From contig CAISPV010000088.1 in NCBI GenBank assembly GCA_903887485.1, positions 1-50,240 on the forward strand: DNA of 50,240 bases. Direction: 5' to 3'. The position numbers and the translations under genes were made by a program. The stretch is from an uncultured Desulfobulbaceae bacterium. GTDB lineage: Bacteria; Desulfobacterota; Desulfobulbia; Desulfobulbales; Desulfocapsaceae. A model generated the notes under the pieces. It saw only the letters and a program-made list of their open reading frames with translations. It had not been told where the DNA came from and did no database searches. Shown piece after piece: positions 18,607 to 27,744 of the stretch. How positions within the stretch are numbered: position 1 is the first letter of the stretch; the number at the start of each line of letters is the position of its first letter.

Positions 18607-18635
18607 TATGTACCATGGGTTTTTCCTGCTGTCAA
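18607..18635 (-). promoter_or_regulatory. Sigma-70 promoter for tRNA-Pro
   Basis: On the minus strand TTGACA (18635-18630) is 17 bp from TACATA (18612-18607), and the tRNA starts 13 bp later. A direct repeat of TATGTACCATGG (18595-18606 and 18607-18618) overlaps the -10 region. Confidence 0.75.
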
Positions 18636-18690
18636 CAGAGGGTCAATAATGGAGAACTTTAATACCCCCTTATCTCTTGCCCCTTTGCTG

Positions 18691-19053
18691 TTAGCCCTTC
18701 TCCTTGCCCTTATCATGCAACAGGGCGTTCATCTCACGAAGCTCAGATTTTATCTGCTCCAGACATCCAGCCGCATTCTGGGGTAAAACGGGTTGCACCG
18801 GCACCGTCTGACTACTGGCAAGAAACTTTCTGGCCCCGGCAATAGTATATCCCTGCTCATGAAGAAGGGTCTTGATGGCAAAAACCGTCTCCACGTCAAC
18901 ACGTCGATAAAGACGTTGCTGAGAGTTAGCTCGCTGCGGGCTGATGCTGGGAAATTCAGACTCCCAATAGCGAAGGACATGGGCTGCAACCCCAGCCAGT
19001 TTACTCACCTCGCCGATCTTAAAATAAAGCTTATCCGGTATCTCCGGTCTCAT
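18691..19053 (-). CDS. MerR-family transcriptional regulator
   Basis: This 120-residue protein has an N-terminal winged-helix of the MerR type: YFKIGEVSKLAGVAAHVLRY, WESEFPSISPQR and RLYRRVDVETVFAIK (residues 9-60). A short C-terminal part follows, rich in Gln and charged residues, without cysteines for metal binding. A small MerR-like gene downstream of ihfA at the end of the pheST operon is common in Desulfobacterota and Geobacter. The effector and targets are unknown. It is 42 bp downstream of ihfA and is followed by an independently promoted tRNA-Pro. Confidence 0.9.
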   Translation of the reverse strand: MRPEIPDKLYFKIGEVSKLAGVAAHVLRYWESEFPSISPQRANSQQRLYRRVDVETVFAIKTLLHEQGYTIAGARKFLASSQTVPVQPVLPQNAAGCLEQIKSELREMNALLHDKGKEKG

Positions 19054-19095
19054 ATCAAGGTTTTGCCCCTCTTAAAGGATGAATATAAGTAATAT

Positions 19096-19386
19096 TTATT
19101 CGTTAATCTGCTCCCTTAATCTTTTGCTTGGACGAAACGCCACCATCTGTCTTGGCTTGATGATAATCGTCTCACCAGTGCGCGGATTGCGTCCCCGCCG
19201 GGGATGTTTCTCCCTGACCGTAAAGGTCCCAAAATGAACAAGTTTAATAGAATTTGCATCAAGCAAAGAGCCCTTCATCCGGTCGAGAAAGGCATCAACC
19301 AGGGCGGCACAACTGTTCTGCGGATAGCCAAGCTGACCATTCATGACCTCGGCCAATTCCTTACGGGTAAGATTATCGTTATTCAT
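19096..19386 (-). CDS. ihfA: Integration host factor, alpha-type subunit (HU/IHF family)
   Basis: The 96-residue HU/IHF protein has the core VHFGTFTVREKHPRRGRNPR, with the DNA-bending proline in RNPRTGE, and the C-terminal KPRQMVAFRPSKRLRE. IHF bends DNA in recombination, replication and sigma-54 promoter activation. It is assigned to the alpha subunit from its position just downstream of pheT, as in E. coli; the start is 1 bp after the pheT stop. The beta partner is not in this window. Confidence 0.93.
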   Translation of the reverse strand: MNNDNLTRKELAEVMNGQLGYPQNSCAALVDAFLDRMKGSLLDANSIKLVHFGTFTVREKHPRRGRNPRTGETIIIKPRQMVAFRPSKRLREQINE

Positions 19387-19387
19387 A

Positions 19388-21832
19388 TCATCCTTCTCTC
19401 AGGGTTCCTTCAAATTTTGAACCCAGCATATTGACTATTTTAGTGTGAACTTTTTCTACATTCTTTTCGGTAAGCGTTTTCTGGGAGGAACGGTAAGTCA
19501 CCGACAGGGCAACACTCTTAAACCCGCTCTTTACCGAATCGCCCTGATACACATCAAAGATTTCACACTGTTCAATGAGCGGATCCTGCGCCTGTAGCAC
19601 CGCATCAACCAGCGCGCCGGCGGCAACGGTCTCCGGCACCAGCATGGCGATATCACGATTAACTGCCGGGAAGACAGGAAGCACGGTAAAGTTTTTGGCG
19701 ACAGGGGCCAGTTGACACAGGGCATCAAGGTCAAGATCAAAAAAGAACACATCCTGTTTGATCCCAAATTTTCTAAGAATCGCCGGAAGGATCCGGGCAA
19801 TAATCCCCAGTTCCTGATCGCCGGCACTGACAGCAAGAACTTGCAAGGGATCAGCAAAAGGCTCGATCTGATCCTGAACAGAAAGAGTGAAACGAAGCGG
19901 GGAGGCCATGCCTTCTTCTAGCAATCGCAACCCTTGCAGTAGATACTCCATTGCCCCTTTGGCATCAAGGATATCCACAGTCTGCTGTTTGCAATGATAG
20001 GGTGAAGATTCCCCAAAACGATTGCCGCTCAACACCCCAGCCAGACGCATTCTTTCCAGTGGCTGCTCATTGTCACCTTTGGGGGTGAAAACCTTGCCGG
20101 TCTCAAAGATTTTGATGGCAGTCTTCTGAAAATTGATATTACGCTCGACATTCTCAAGAAGTCCCGGCAGGAGCATGGTCCGCATGACCGACTGATCTTC
20201 GCTGAGCGGATTGACCAGTCGCACAAAATGGCAGCGAGGATCGCCCTCGGCAAGTCCAAGCCATTGCAGATGTTTTTCCGAGGTAAAACTGTAATTGATC
20301 GCCTCGAAATAGCCGATTCCCGCAAGCAACGTGCCGATTTTTGCCCTGATGATTCTGTTTGTATCCTGCTCGGGGTAACTCAACTGGACCGTGGGCAGGG
20401 TTGTGGGGATGGTATTATAACCAATCAGCCTGGCGACTTCTTCAACCAGATCGATTTCACGCTCGATGTCGACCCGGAAAGAAGGCGCCCCTACCCACAA
20501 GGTATCCGCATCTTTCTCTTTGCACCGAAAGCCAATGGAGGTCAAGGCATCGGCTATTTTTTCATAGTCGAGAGGGACACCAAGGAGCTCCGAGGTGCGG
20601 GAAATCCGCAGGGTGAGGGTATTGAAAGGCTTCTGACCGTAATATTTGTCGACACCGCCCGGCTCCGCAGTTCCACCGGCTACCTCACAGAGCAGCCTGA
20701 CTGCCCGTTCCATGGCAAGGAGACAACCGCCCGGATCAACGCCGCGCTCAAATCGGTAAGAGGACTCAGATGACAGGTTCAACTTACGTGCCGTTTTTCT
20801 GATCGAGATGGGATCAAAACAGGCGCTTTCAAGGAGAATGGCCGTGGTCGTGTCACTCACCTCTGAGTTCATGCCGCCCATGACTCCAGCTATAGCAACC
20901 GGTTGCACGCCATCACAGATCATCAGCATGTCGGCATCGAGCTTGCGCGCCACGCCATCCAGGGTGGTAAAATCCAGCTCATCCATCCGGGGATAGCGAA
21001 CAATAATTTTTTTACCGACAAGCTTATGAAAATCAAAGGCATGCAGGGGTTGCCCATATTCCATCATCACCAGGTTGGTGATATCAACCACATTATTGAT
21101 CGGACGTAACCCGATGGACAGAAGACGTTTGCGCAGCCACCAGGGTGACGGGGCAATAGTGACCCCGGTAATCAGCCTGGCGCCATAACGGGGGCAGAGC
21201 TCAGAAGATTCAATATCCACGGAAAACGTGGCGCAGGAAGCTTGAATCGCGGCGCTTTCCACTGGCAGGGTCAATGGTCGGCGAAGGATTCCGGCAATCT
21301 CTCTGGCAATACCGATAACCGAGGCGCAGTCAGACCGGTTGGGAGTCAGATCGACCTCAACCAGTGTATCGCTGAGTCCAAGGACGTGAATAAAGGACTG
21401 ACCATGGGGGGTATCGGCGGGTAACTCCATGATTCCACCGTGTCCGCTGCCAAGCCCTAGCTCCCGCTCAGAACAGAGCATACCGTAGGATTCGATGCCC
21501 CGGACCTTTGACTTCTTGATCTTGACCCCACCAGGCAGGGTCGTGCCGGGCAGGGCAATGGCGGTCGTCAGGCCTGGCCTGACATTGGGGGCGCCGCAGA
21601 CAATCTGCAGGGTCTCTGCACCCACTGCCACCTGGCACAGGCTTAAACTGTCGGCATCAGGATGGCGTTCAACCGAAAGAACCAGCGCGGTTTGAATGGG
21701 CGCCAACTCCTGAAAGAGCTCGGTTACCGCATCGACCTCAAGACCAAGCATAGTCAAGTGATCCGCCAGCTGCGCAGACGTAATTCCGTCTGTATTCACA
21801 TACTCATTTAACCAGTCGATGGTGAACTTCAT
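19388..21832 (-). CDS. pheT: Phenylalanyl-tRNA synthetase, beta subunit
   Basis: The 814-residue beta subunit pairs with PheS in an alpha2-beta2 enzyme. It begins MKFTIDWLNEYV and continues with an EMAP-II-like tRNA-binding domain (about 40-150, with VCGAPNVRPG), the B3/B4 editing region, the B5 domain with RPINNVVDITNLVM before it, a synthetase-like core and a C-terminal FDX-ACB anticodon-binding domain (about 715-810, FPAVNRDIAMLVP). Length and order are normal. It lies 16 bp downstream of pheS. Confidence 0.97.
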   Translation of the reverse strand: MKFTIDWLNEYVNTDGITSAQLADHLTMLGLEVDAVTELFQELAPIQTALVLSVERHPDADSLSLCQVAVGAETLQIVCGAPNVRPGLTTAIALPGTTLPGGVKIKKSKVRGIESYGMLCSERELGLGSGHGGIMELPADTPHGQSFIHVLGLSDTLVEVDLTPNRSDCASVIGIAREIAGILRRPLTLPVESAAIQASCATFSVDIESSELCPRYGARLITGVTIAPSPWWLRKRLLSIGLRPINNVVDITNLVMMEYGQPLHAFDFHKLVGKKIIVRYPRMDELDFTTLDGVARKLDADMLMICDGVQPVAIAGVMGGMNSEVSDTTTAILLESACFDPISIRKTARKLNLSSESSYRFERGVDPGGCLLAMERAVRLLCEVAGGTAEPGGVDKYYGQKPFNTLTLRISRTSELLGVPLDYEKIADALTSIGFRCKEKDADTLWVGAPSFRVDIEREIDLVEEVARLIGYNTIPTTLPTVQLSYPEQDTNRIIRAKIGTLLAGIGYFEAINYSFTSEKHLQWLGLAEGDPRCHFVRLVNPLSEDQSVMRTMLLPGLLENVERNINFQKTAIKIFETGKVFTPKGDNEQPLERMRLAGVLSGNRFGESSPYHCKQQTVDILDAKGAMEYLLQGLRLLEEGMASPLRFTLSVQDQIEPFADPLQVLAVSAGDQELGIIARILPAILRKFGIKQDVFFFDLDLDALCQLAPVAKNFTVLPVFPAVNRDIAMLVPETVAAGALVDAVLQAQDPLIEQCEIFDVYQGDSVKSGFKSVALSVTYRSSQKTLTEKNVEKVHTKIVNMLGSKFEGTLREG

Positions 21833-21848
21833 GAGATTTCAGAACTCA

Positions 21849-22865
21849 CTAAAATTGTGCGAGAAAACGCAAGTCATTTTCGTAATAAAGCCGAATATCG
21901 TTAATGCCGTATTTAAGCATGGCAATCCGCTCGATACCCAGACCAAAGGCAAAACCACTATAAACCTCAGGGTCATACCCAACCATTTTAAAGACCTCGG
22001 GATCAATCATCCCGGCGCCAAGGATCTCAAGCCATCCAGTCTGTTTGCAGACACGGCACCCCGAACCACCACAGATGACACAGGCGATATCCACCTCGGC
22101 GCTGGGTTCGGTAAACGGGAAGAAACTTGGCCGAAATCGCAAAGGCAGATCCTTATCAAACATCTTTTGCGTAAAAACAGTCAAAATCCCTTTCAGGTCA
22201 GCAAAAGAGACCTTGGTGTCAACAAGAAAGCCCTCAACCTGATGAAACATCGGGGTATGGGTGATATCAGAATCACAGCGATAGACCTTGCCCGGCGCAA
22301 TAACTCGCAGGGGAGGCTGCTGGCTTTCCATGATCCTGGCCTGCATGGGTGAGGTATGGGTACGCAGGAGGATAGAATCACTGACATAAAAGGTGTCGTG
22401 CATATCCCGGGCCGGGTGGTGTGCCGGAATATTCAGGGCTTCAAAGTTATAGTGATCATGTTCAACATCAGGACCCTCGGCCACCGAAAAACCCATGGCC
22501 TCAAAAATCGCGCAGACCTCATTCATGATCTGGGTCACCGGATGCAATCGGCCTCTCTCGGGATATCTGCCCGGCAGGGACAGATCTATCAAGTTTGCCC
22601 CTTTGGATCCAGACTGGGCGCTGCCGCCAAACAGTGCTTTTTTTTCCTCAAAGAGCTTCTCAATTTCTTCCTTGATGCTGTTCGCCAACTGGCCGACCCG
22701 TGGTCGCTCTTCCGGGGCCACAGCGCCAAGCTCACGCATGATGGTGCTGAACTGGCCTTTACGGCCGAGATAACGAATACGAAAATCTTCCAACTGACCG
22801 GCATCAACAAGTTGGTCAAGATTTTTTCCGGCTTCGTCCTGTAGGCTGAGTAGCTTTTGCTCCAT
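21849..22865 (-). CDS. pheS: Phenylalanyl-tRNA synthetase, alpha subunit
   Basis: The catalytic subunit has an N-terminal coiled coil (about residues 1-80) and a class II core with TSPMQARIM, the motif 2 region [20 protein letters not shown] and motif 3 region [17 protein letters not shown]. The region [17 protein letters not shown] contains a cysteine group seen in many bacterial PheS proteins. ATG 22865 is preferred; a TTG at 22874 lies upstream in frame. Length is about 338 residues. Confidence 0.97.
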   Translation of the reverse strand: MEQKLLSLQDEAGKNLDQLVDAGQLEDFRIRYLGRKGQFSTIMRELGAVAPEERPRVGQLANSIKEEIEKLFEEKKALFGGSAQSGSKGANLIDLSLPGRYPERGRLHPVTQIMNEVCAIFEAMGFSVAEGPDVEHDHYNFEALNIPAHHPARDMHDTFYVSDSILLRTHTSPMQARIMESQQPPLRVIAPGKVYRCDSDITHTPMFHQVEGFLVDTKVSFADLKGILTVFTQKMFDKDLPLRFRPSFFPFTEPSAEVDIACVICGGSGCRVCKQTGWLEILGAGMIDPEVFKMVGYDPEVYSGFAFGLGIERIAMLKYGINDIRLYYENDLRFLAQF

Positions 22866-22924
22866 GACTCTCAAAAATGTTGATACACGTTAAACCACGG
22901 TTATGATAACTGCCCCGAAAACAA

Positions 22925-22958
22925 TATGCCGGTTTCGATAGATATCAAAACCGGCATA
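22925..22958 (-). promoter_or_regulatory. Hairpin between rplT and pheS, possible attenuator or processing site
   Basis: An 11-bp perfect stem, TATGCCGGTTT (22925-22935) with AAACCGGCATA (22948-22958), lies in the spacer. On the minus strand it is followed by TTGTTTTC, a weak T-run. In enteric bacteria pheST is attenuated upstream; here a short ORF (18 codons, starting in the hairpin) has only one Phe codon, so a Phe leader-peptide mechanism is not supported. Confidence 0.45.
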
Positions 22959-22994
22959 GACTTCCTGCGTTCCTCTCTGAAAAAAAAAAGAGAA

Positions 22995-23351
22995 TCAGGC
23001 GTTGGCTGTTGCTGCTATTTTTACCACTTCAGAAAAAGCCGCCGCATCAAGAATGGCCATATTGGAAAGAACCTTCCGGTCAAGCTCTATCCCTGCCTTT
23101 TTCAGGCCGCCAATAAGCTGGCTATAACTGATGTCATTCATATGGGCGCCGGCATTGATGCGGGCAATCCACAAACGACGGAAATCACGTTTTTTGGTCC
23201 GCCGATCTCGGTAGGCATAAACAAGTGCACGATCTACGGCCTCTGTGGCTGTACGATAAAGACGACTGCGTCCACCCCGGAAACCTTTAGCCAGTTTCAA
23301 TACTTTATTTCTTCTTCTTCGGGCTTTAAACCCTCTTGTCGCGCGTGGCAT
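22995..23351 (-). CDS. rplT: 50S ribosomal protein L20
   Basis: The 118-residue L20 begins [20 protein letters not shown] and has the conserved segment [11 protein letters not shown]20 is an early 50S assembly protein and in other bacteria represses rpmI-rplT translation. It is in the conserved infC-rpmI-rplT order. Confidence 0.98.
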   Translation of the reverse strand: MPRATRGFKARRRRNKVLKLAKGFRGGRSRLYRTATEAVDRALVYAYRDRRTKKRDFRRLWIARINAGAHMNDISYSQLIGGLKKAGIELDRKVLSNMAILDAAAFSEVVKIAATANA

Positions 23352-23456
23352 TTTTTTACTCCTCGTTGACTCTGTTGTCGGTAATCATAAAAAGGACAGC
23401 AGGAAAAACTAAAATGTTTAAATAATCTCTTTTACAACCATACACAGAAAGACCGA

Positions 23457-23654
23457 TTACATGTATGGCAAAATCCTGCGAATTCCTTTGACATCAGCGC
23501 AATTCACCAGACCTGATTTTCTCAGATTACGCTTCCTCTTTGTGGTTTTTTTAGTCAGGATGTGACTGGTAAAGGCCTTACCGCGTTTAATCTTTCCTGA
23601 TCCGGTCAGCTTGAAACGTTTAGCTGCGCCTCTTTTTGTTTTCATCTTTGGCAT
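23457..23654 (-). CDS. rpmI: 50S ribosomal protein L35
   Basis: The start is ATG 23654 ([20 protein letters not shown], 65 residues) because an AAAGGAG ribosome site ends 7 nt before it; the earlier ATG at 23672 would place this site inside the coding sequence. The basic [10 protein letters not shown] start and [20 protein letters not shown] tail are typical of L35. Confidence 0.97.
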   Translation of the reverse strand: MPKMKTKRGAAKRFKLTGSGKIKRGKAFTSHILTKKTTKRKRNLRKSGLVNCADVKGIRRILPYM

Positions 23655-23799
23655 AATGTTGCTCCTTTGCACTTCCTATAGAGTGCTGCCGCACTTTTCT
23701 TGATTCAAAAAAATGAGGCAACAGCTTATATTCAGTTTTAACTACAATTTTATCTCATTTCCGACAAAATAAATTATTTCAGTTTTTTTATCAACACTC

Positions 23800-24345
23800 T
23801 CACGCCTTGGGGCCAACAAACATTACCATCTGTCGTCCTTCCATCTTGGGTTCTTGCAAAATAACTGCATCTGCCTCCAGAGCGGCGGCAATATGCTGCA
23901 TGGCCTCCAGACCAATAGTCTGACAATAGACGATCTCACGCCCCCGGAAACGCATGGTAAGTTTCACCTTGTTTTTTTGCTGCAGAAACTTGACAACACT
24001 TCTGATCTTGAAACTCAGATCATGTTCATCGGTTTTGGGCCGGAATTTAATTTCCTTAGTCTCGACTGTCGTTTGCTTCTTTTTTGCTTCCTGCTCTTTT
24101 TTTGCCTGTTCGTAACGAAACTTATCGTAATTCATTATCCGACAAACAGGTGGATCAGCGTTCGCTGAAACCTCCACTAAATCAAGCCCTTCATCATCGG
24201 CTATCTTCAGTGCTTCGTCCACGGTTACTACACCCAACGGACTACCATCACTGCCAACGAGTCGGATCTGAGGATGACGAATCATGTCATTGATATTGGC
24301 CTTTACTTCACGTTGGACCGGGGCTCTTTTTCCTCTTTGTTTAAT
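23800..24345 (-). CDS. infC: Translation initiation factor IF-3, with an AUU start codon
   Basis: IF-3 binds the 30S subunit, prevents premature 50S joining and proofreads the start codon. The conserved core runs from IRLVGSDGSPLGVVTVDEAL to EPKMEGRQMVMFV. A start at the first ATG (24285) would remove the conserved N-terminal residues. The frame stays open upstream to an ATT at 24345-24343, placed 7 nt after GGAGG (24357-24353), which adds 20 residues (KQRGKRAPVQREVKANINDM region) and gives 181 residues. An AUU start for infC is known from E. coli, where IF-3 represses its own translation by rejecting this codon; the same control is inferred here. Confidence 0.95.
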   Translation of the reverse strand: MKQRGKRAPVQREVKANINDMIRHPQIRLVGSDGSPLGVVTVDEALKIADDEGLDLVEVSANADPPVCRIMNYDKFRYEQAKKEQEAKKKQTTVETKEIKFRPKTDEHDLSFKIRSVVKFLQQKNKVKLTMRFRGREIVYCQTIGLEAMQHIAAALEADAVILQEPKMEGRQMVMFVGPKA

Positions 24346-24449
24346 ATCTCTACCTCCCTGCGTTTACGAACTCGACACATTAAACGCCCAGCCCTGCGGC
24401 CAGACCGTTAAACCGTTATTTACCAAACTTGACTCAAAAACGACGAATC

Positions 24450-26378
24450 TTAAAGCCCTCGAAACTCTTTACATTCATCGGTAATTTTTACCGCAAAATC
24501 AACAACCGTCATTTCCGGCAAGTTTTTACCATCACGCAAACGAACAGTCACCGTTCCATTCTCTTTTTCTTTATCACCAATAATCAGCATATATGGGGTC
24601 TTGGCCATCTGTGCTTCCCTGATCTTATAGTTCAACTTCTCATTGCGCAAATCTTTTTCCACCCGCACCCCCAGTTTTCGCAACTGGGAATAAAGCTGTT
24701 CACAATAGTCTGCCTGGGCATCGGTGATATTCAACACCCTGACCTGCACCGGGGCCAGCCAAAGAGGAAAGGCACCCGCATAATGCTCTATCAGTACCCC
24801 GATAAAACGCTCCAGCGAGCCCATCAATGCCCGATGGATCATGATGGGTTGATGTTCCAAGTTATCAGCACCAGTATAGCTCATATCAAAACGCTCCGGC
24901 AGGTTGAAGTCTACCTGAATGGTAGAGCATTGCCAGGATCGTCCCAGTTGATCCTTGATCTTGATATCAATCTTGGGGCCATAGAAAACACCCTCGCCGG
25001 GATCAAGAGAATAGGCGAGTCCTTTCTTGTCAAGGGCCTGCTTCAGCGCCTCGGTAGCCTTCTCCCAATTGGCGTCACTGCCGACATATTTTTCAGGGCG
25101 GGTAGAAAGATAGATATCGTACTGATCAAAACCAAAGGTCCTGAGAATCAGCAGATTCAGCTCAAGGATATTGACAATCTCATCCTCCAGTTGCTCCGGC
25201 AGACAGAAGATATGGGCATCATCCTGAGTAAAACCACGCACCCGCAGCAGACCATGCAGGGCTCCGGCGCGCTCATAGCGATAAACCGTGCCCAACTCAC
25301 ACCAGCGCACAGGAAACTCGCGATAGCTCCTCTTGCGGCTGTTGTAGATCCCGATATGAAACGGGCAGTTCATGGGTTTGAGCTGATACTGCACCTCGTC
25401 AATGGCCATGGACGAGTACATATTCTCCCCGTAAAAATCAAGATGGCCCGAGGTCTTCCACAGATCCTGACGGGCTATATGGGGAGTGTACAACAGCTCA
25501 TAATCGTGATTATAGTGGGCCTCTTTCCAATAATCCTCGATCAGCTTTCTGAGCATGGCACCCTTTGGCTGCCAGAGGATGAGACCCGGCCCGATCTGAT
25601 CCTGGATGGTGAACAGCTCCAATTCCTTGCCCAGCTTACGGTGATCCCGTTTCTTGGCCTCTTCCAGGGTGAACAGATATTTCTTCAGGGCCTTCTGATC
25701 GAAAAAGGCGGTACCGTAGATTCGTTGCAGGACATCGTTCTTCTCATTACCGCGCCAGTAAGCCCCGGCAACTCTCAGCAATTTGAAGGCCTTGAGCCAA
25801 GAGGTATCAGGCAGATGAGGCCCTCGACACAAATCGACAAAATCACCAAGCTGATAGGTGGAGACCGCGTCGACACTAAGGTCCTGAATGAGCTCCACCT
25901 TATATTTCTCGCCCTGCTTCTCGAAGACCGCAATTGCATCAGAGGCCTTAACTTCGTTACGAATGAAAGGAAGCGCCTTACCGGCAATCTCCTCCATGCG
26001 GGCTTCTATCTTCTCAAAATCTTCAGGACTGAAGGTCTTGGCAAAGGCAAAATCGTAATAAAACCCATCATCAATAGCCGGCCCAATAGCAACCTTGACA
26101 TCATTTCCAAAAAGATCACGAACGGCCTGGGCCATAACATGAGCGGCACTGTGTCGCAGGATCTCAAGTCCCGCATCGGTCTCAATCTGGATAGGACTAA
26201 TAACGGCATCATTAATCAAGAGGGTACTGAGATCAACATTCTGGCCATCAACAATTGCCGCAACCGTGAGCTTGCGTTGTTTGTTGGACAAAAGTTTGGC
26301 AAACGCCTCCTGTACTGAAGTGGAGGTCGGCAGCTGGATGGTCTCACCATCCTGTAAAGTAACCTGGATATCTGTCAT
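24450..26378 (-). CDS. thrS: Threonyl-tRNA synthetase
   Basis: This 642-residue class II synthetase has an N-terminal TGS domain (residues 1-62), an editing domain with HSAAHVMAQAV, and a catalytic core with the zinc-binding cysteine in MNCPFHIGIY, the motif 2 region RYERAGALHGLLRVRGFTQD and motif 3 IHRALMGSLERFIG, then the anticodon-binding domain. It is the first gene of the translation operon and is followed after about 100 bp by infC. Its promoter should lie between it and tRNA-Val. Confidence 0.98.
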   Translation of the reverse strand: MTDIQVTLQDGETIQLPTSTSVQEAFAKLLSNKQRKLTVAAIVDGQNVDLSTLLINDAVISPIQIETDAGLEILRHSAAHVMAQAVRDLFGNDVKVAIGPAIDDGFYYDFAFAKTFSPEDFEKIEARMEEIAGKALPFIRNEVKASDAIAVFEKQGEKYKVELIQDLSVDAVSTYQLGDFVDLCRGPHLPDTSWLKAFKLLRVAGAYWRGNEKNDVLQRIYGTAFFDQKALKKYLFTLEEAKKRDHRKLGKELELFTIQDQIGPGLILWQPKGAMLRKLIEDYWKEAHYNHDYELLYTPHIARQDLWKTSGHLDFYGENMYSSMAIDEVQYQLKPMNCPFHIGIYNSRKRSYREFPVRWCELGTVYRYERAGALHGLLRVRGFTQDDAHIFCLPEQLEDEIVNILELNLLILRTFGFDQYDIYLSTRPEKYVGSDANWEKATEALKQALDKKGLAYSLDPGEGVFYGPKIDIKIKDQLGRSWQCSTIQVDFNLPERFDMSYTGADNLEHQPIMIHRALMGSLERFIGVLIEHYAGAFPLWLAPVQVRVLNITDAQADYCEQLYSQLRKLGVRVEKDLRNEKLNYKIREAQMAKTPYMLIIGDKEKENGTVTVRLRDGKNLPEMTVVDFAVKITDECKEFRGL

Positions 26379-26523
26379 CTGGGATATTTTTATAAAGGGT
26401 CTGCAAGCAATCCGTCATTCAAAAACAACTGTAAAAATGTGCTCAACACAAACAAATTCCCCAAAAATAAAGGCCAAAGAGGAAACGAAAAGCAGTGCGC
26501 CCGTTTTTCTTCAGCCTTATTTC

Positions 26524-26598
26524 TGGTAGGCGCGGGCGGTTTCGAACCGCCGACTTCTACCATGTCAAGGTAGCGCTCTCCCCCTGAGCTACGCGCCT
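26524..26598 (-). tRNA. tRNA-Val, anticodon GAC
   Basis: On the minus strand the acceptor AGGCGCG pairs with CGCGCCT, the stem CTACC/GGTAG closes the loop TTGACAT (anticodon GAC), the T-arm carries GTTCGAAAC, and CCA is encoded (26526-26524). It reads GUC and GUU codons. It stands between recR and thrS. Confidence 0.95.
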
Positions 26599-26725
26599 AT
26601 GTAAAACAATATCGCTTCAATATTTTTTTGAATTTACCAAGGACGATAGAAACTTCCTCAATTACCAGTAAACGTGACCCCTGTCAAGGGAAAATAGAAT
26701 TGACACTCCATGCTTTCCGGAAGAA

Positions 26726-27349
26726 TCAGTCCACACTTGTCCTGGTTTCAATGGCCCTGGCCAGGGTATGTCGATCCGCATATTTTATATCCATCCCCAT
26801 AGGGATTCCACAGGCCAGACGAGTCAGGATCACACCTTTATCATGGAGCAGGTCAATAAGATACGACGCAGTGGCCTCACCGGGAACGGTAGAACTGGTG
26901 GCAATGAGTACCTCCCGGACAACGCCACTGTTCACCCTGGCCACCAGCTCTTCAATCTTGATCTCACCAGGCCCGATCCCGTCCATAGGCGAGAGGACGC
27001 CATGGAGGATATGATAATGGCCGTGAAAGCTCCCGGTCTTTTCTATGGCCAGAAGGTCTCCCGGTTGCTCAACCACACAGATCAACGCCATATCCCGTCG
27101 CGGATCGGCACAGATAACACAGGGCTCTTCTTCAGAAAAGGTAAAACAGCAGGAACAGAGTTGGATTGCATCGTGCAATTCAGACAAGGCGGAGGCCAGT
27201 TCACGGGCATCTGCCCTGGGACGACGCAGGATATTCATGGCCAGCCGGGCTGCCGTTTTATTGCCAATTCCGGGCAACCGGCTCAGGTCCCGAATCAGGC
27301 GGTCAAGGGCTGGAGGAACGATCTGCACGACAGGAATCCTTTCAACCAA
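26726..27349 (-). CDS. recR: Recombination protein RecR
   Basis: RecR acts with RecF and RecO to load RecA at gaps. The 207-residue protein has the helix-hairpin-helix segment LSRLPGIGNKTAARLAMN, a zinc finger with Cys65, Cys68, Cys77 and Cys80, and a Toprim domain (ICVVEQPGDLLAIE onward) with GVLSPMDGIGP. The first codon of this frame is TTG and overlaps the ybaB stop by 8 bp; there is no nearby in-frame ATG, so a non-ATG start with translational coupling is likely. Confidence 0.95.
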   Translation of the reverse strand: MVERIPVVQIVPPALDRLIRDLSRLPGIGNKTAARLAMNILRRPRADARELASALSELHDAIQLCSCCFTFSEEEPCVICADPRRDMALICVVEQPGDLLAIEKTGSFHGHYHILHGVLSPMDGIGPGEIKIEELVARVNSGVVREVLIATSSTVPGEATASYLIDLLHDKGVILTRLACGIPMGMDIKYADRHTLARAIETRTSVD

Positions 27350-27662
27350 ACATATTGGAAAGACCAGGGAGGTTCAAGCCGCCGGTCAGTTTACCCATTT
27401 CAGCCTTGCCCATCTCCCTTGCCTTGCGCAGGGCATCGTTGGTGGCCGCAACAATCAGATCCTGAAGCATTTCGGCCTCTTTGTCGACGATCACGGCCCG
27501 CTCAATCACAATGGAGAGGATCTCGCTTTTGCCATTGGCGGTGACCGTTACCATCCCGCCGCCGGCACTGCCGGTAACCTGTTTCCGGCCAAGCTCTTCC
27601 TGGATCCTGGCCATATTTTGTTGCATCTGCTGGGCCTGCTGCATAATGCTGCTCATATCCAT
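27342..27662 (-). CDS. ybaB: YbaB/EbfC nucleoid-associated protein
   Basis: This 106-residue protein has the family's Gln/Met-rich N-terminal helix (SSIMQQAQQMQQNMARIQEE), central GSAGGGMVTVTANGK and C-terminal LIVAATNDALRKARE. YbaB forms tweezer-like dimers that bind DNA. Its place between dnaX and recR is highly conserved. Confidence 0.95.
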   Translation of the reverse strand: MDMSSIMQQAQQMQQNMARIQEELGRKQVTGSAGGGMVTVTANGKSEILSIVIERAVIVDKEAEMLQDLIVAATNDALRKAREMGKAEMGKLTGGLNLPGLSNMFG

Positions 27663-27744
27663 ATATTTGTTCCTCCGTGAAAATCTTGCTAATTGCTACA
27701 AACTTGATGGTCTCGTGAAAAGTCATCAAAGATGACCAAGCCAT

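Noticed and set aside
18595-18618. Tandem TATGTACCATGG repeat as a possible attachment site
   Set aside because: It overlaps the tRNA-Pro promoter and there is no second copy at the left end of the accessory stretch.
22874-22994. pheM-like leader peptide before pheS
   Set aside because: The only short ORF with a ribosome site has a single Phe codon, so classical Phe attenuation is not supported.
24429-26318. 629-codon plus-strand ORF opposite thrS
   Set aside because: It is antisense to the complete thrS gene and has no recognisable family; its length reflects the codon bias of thrS.
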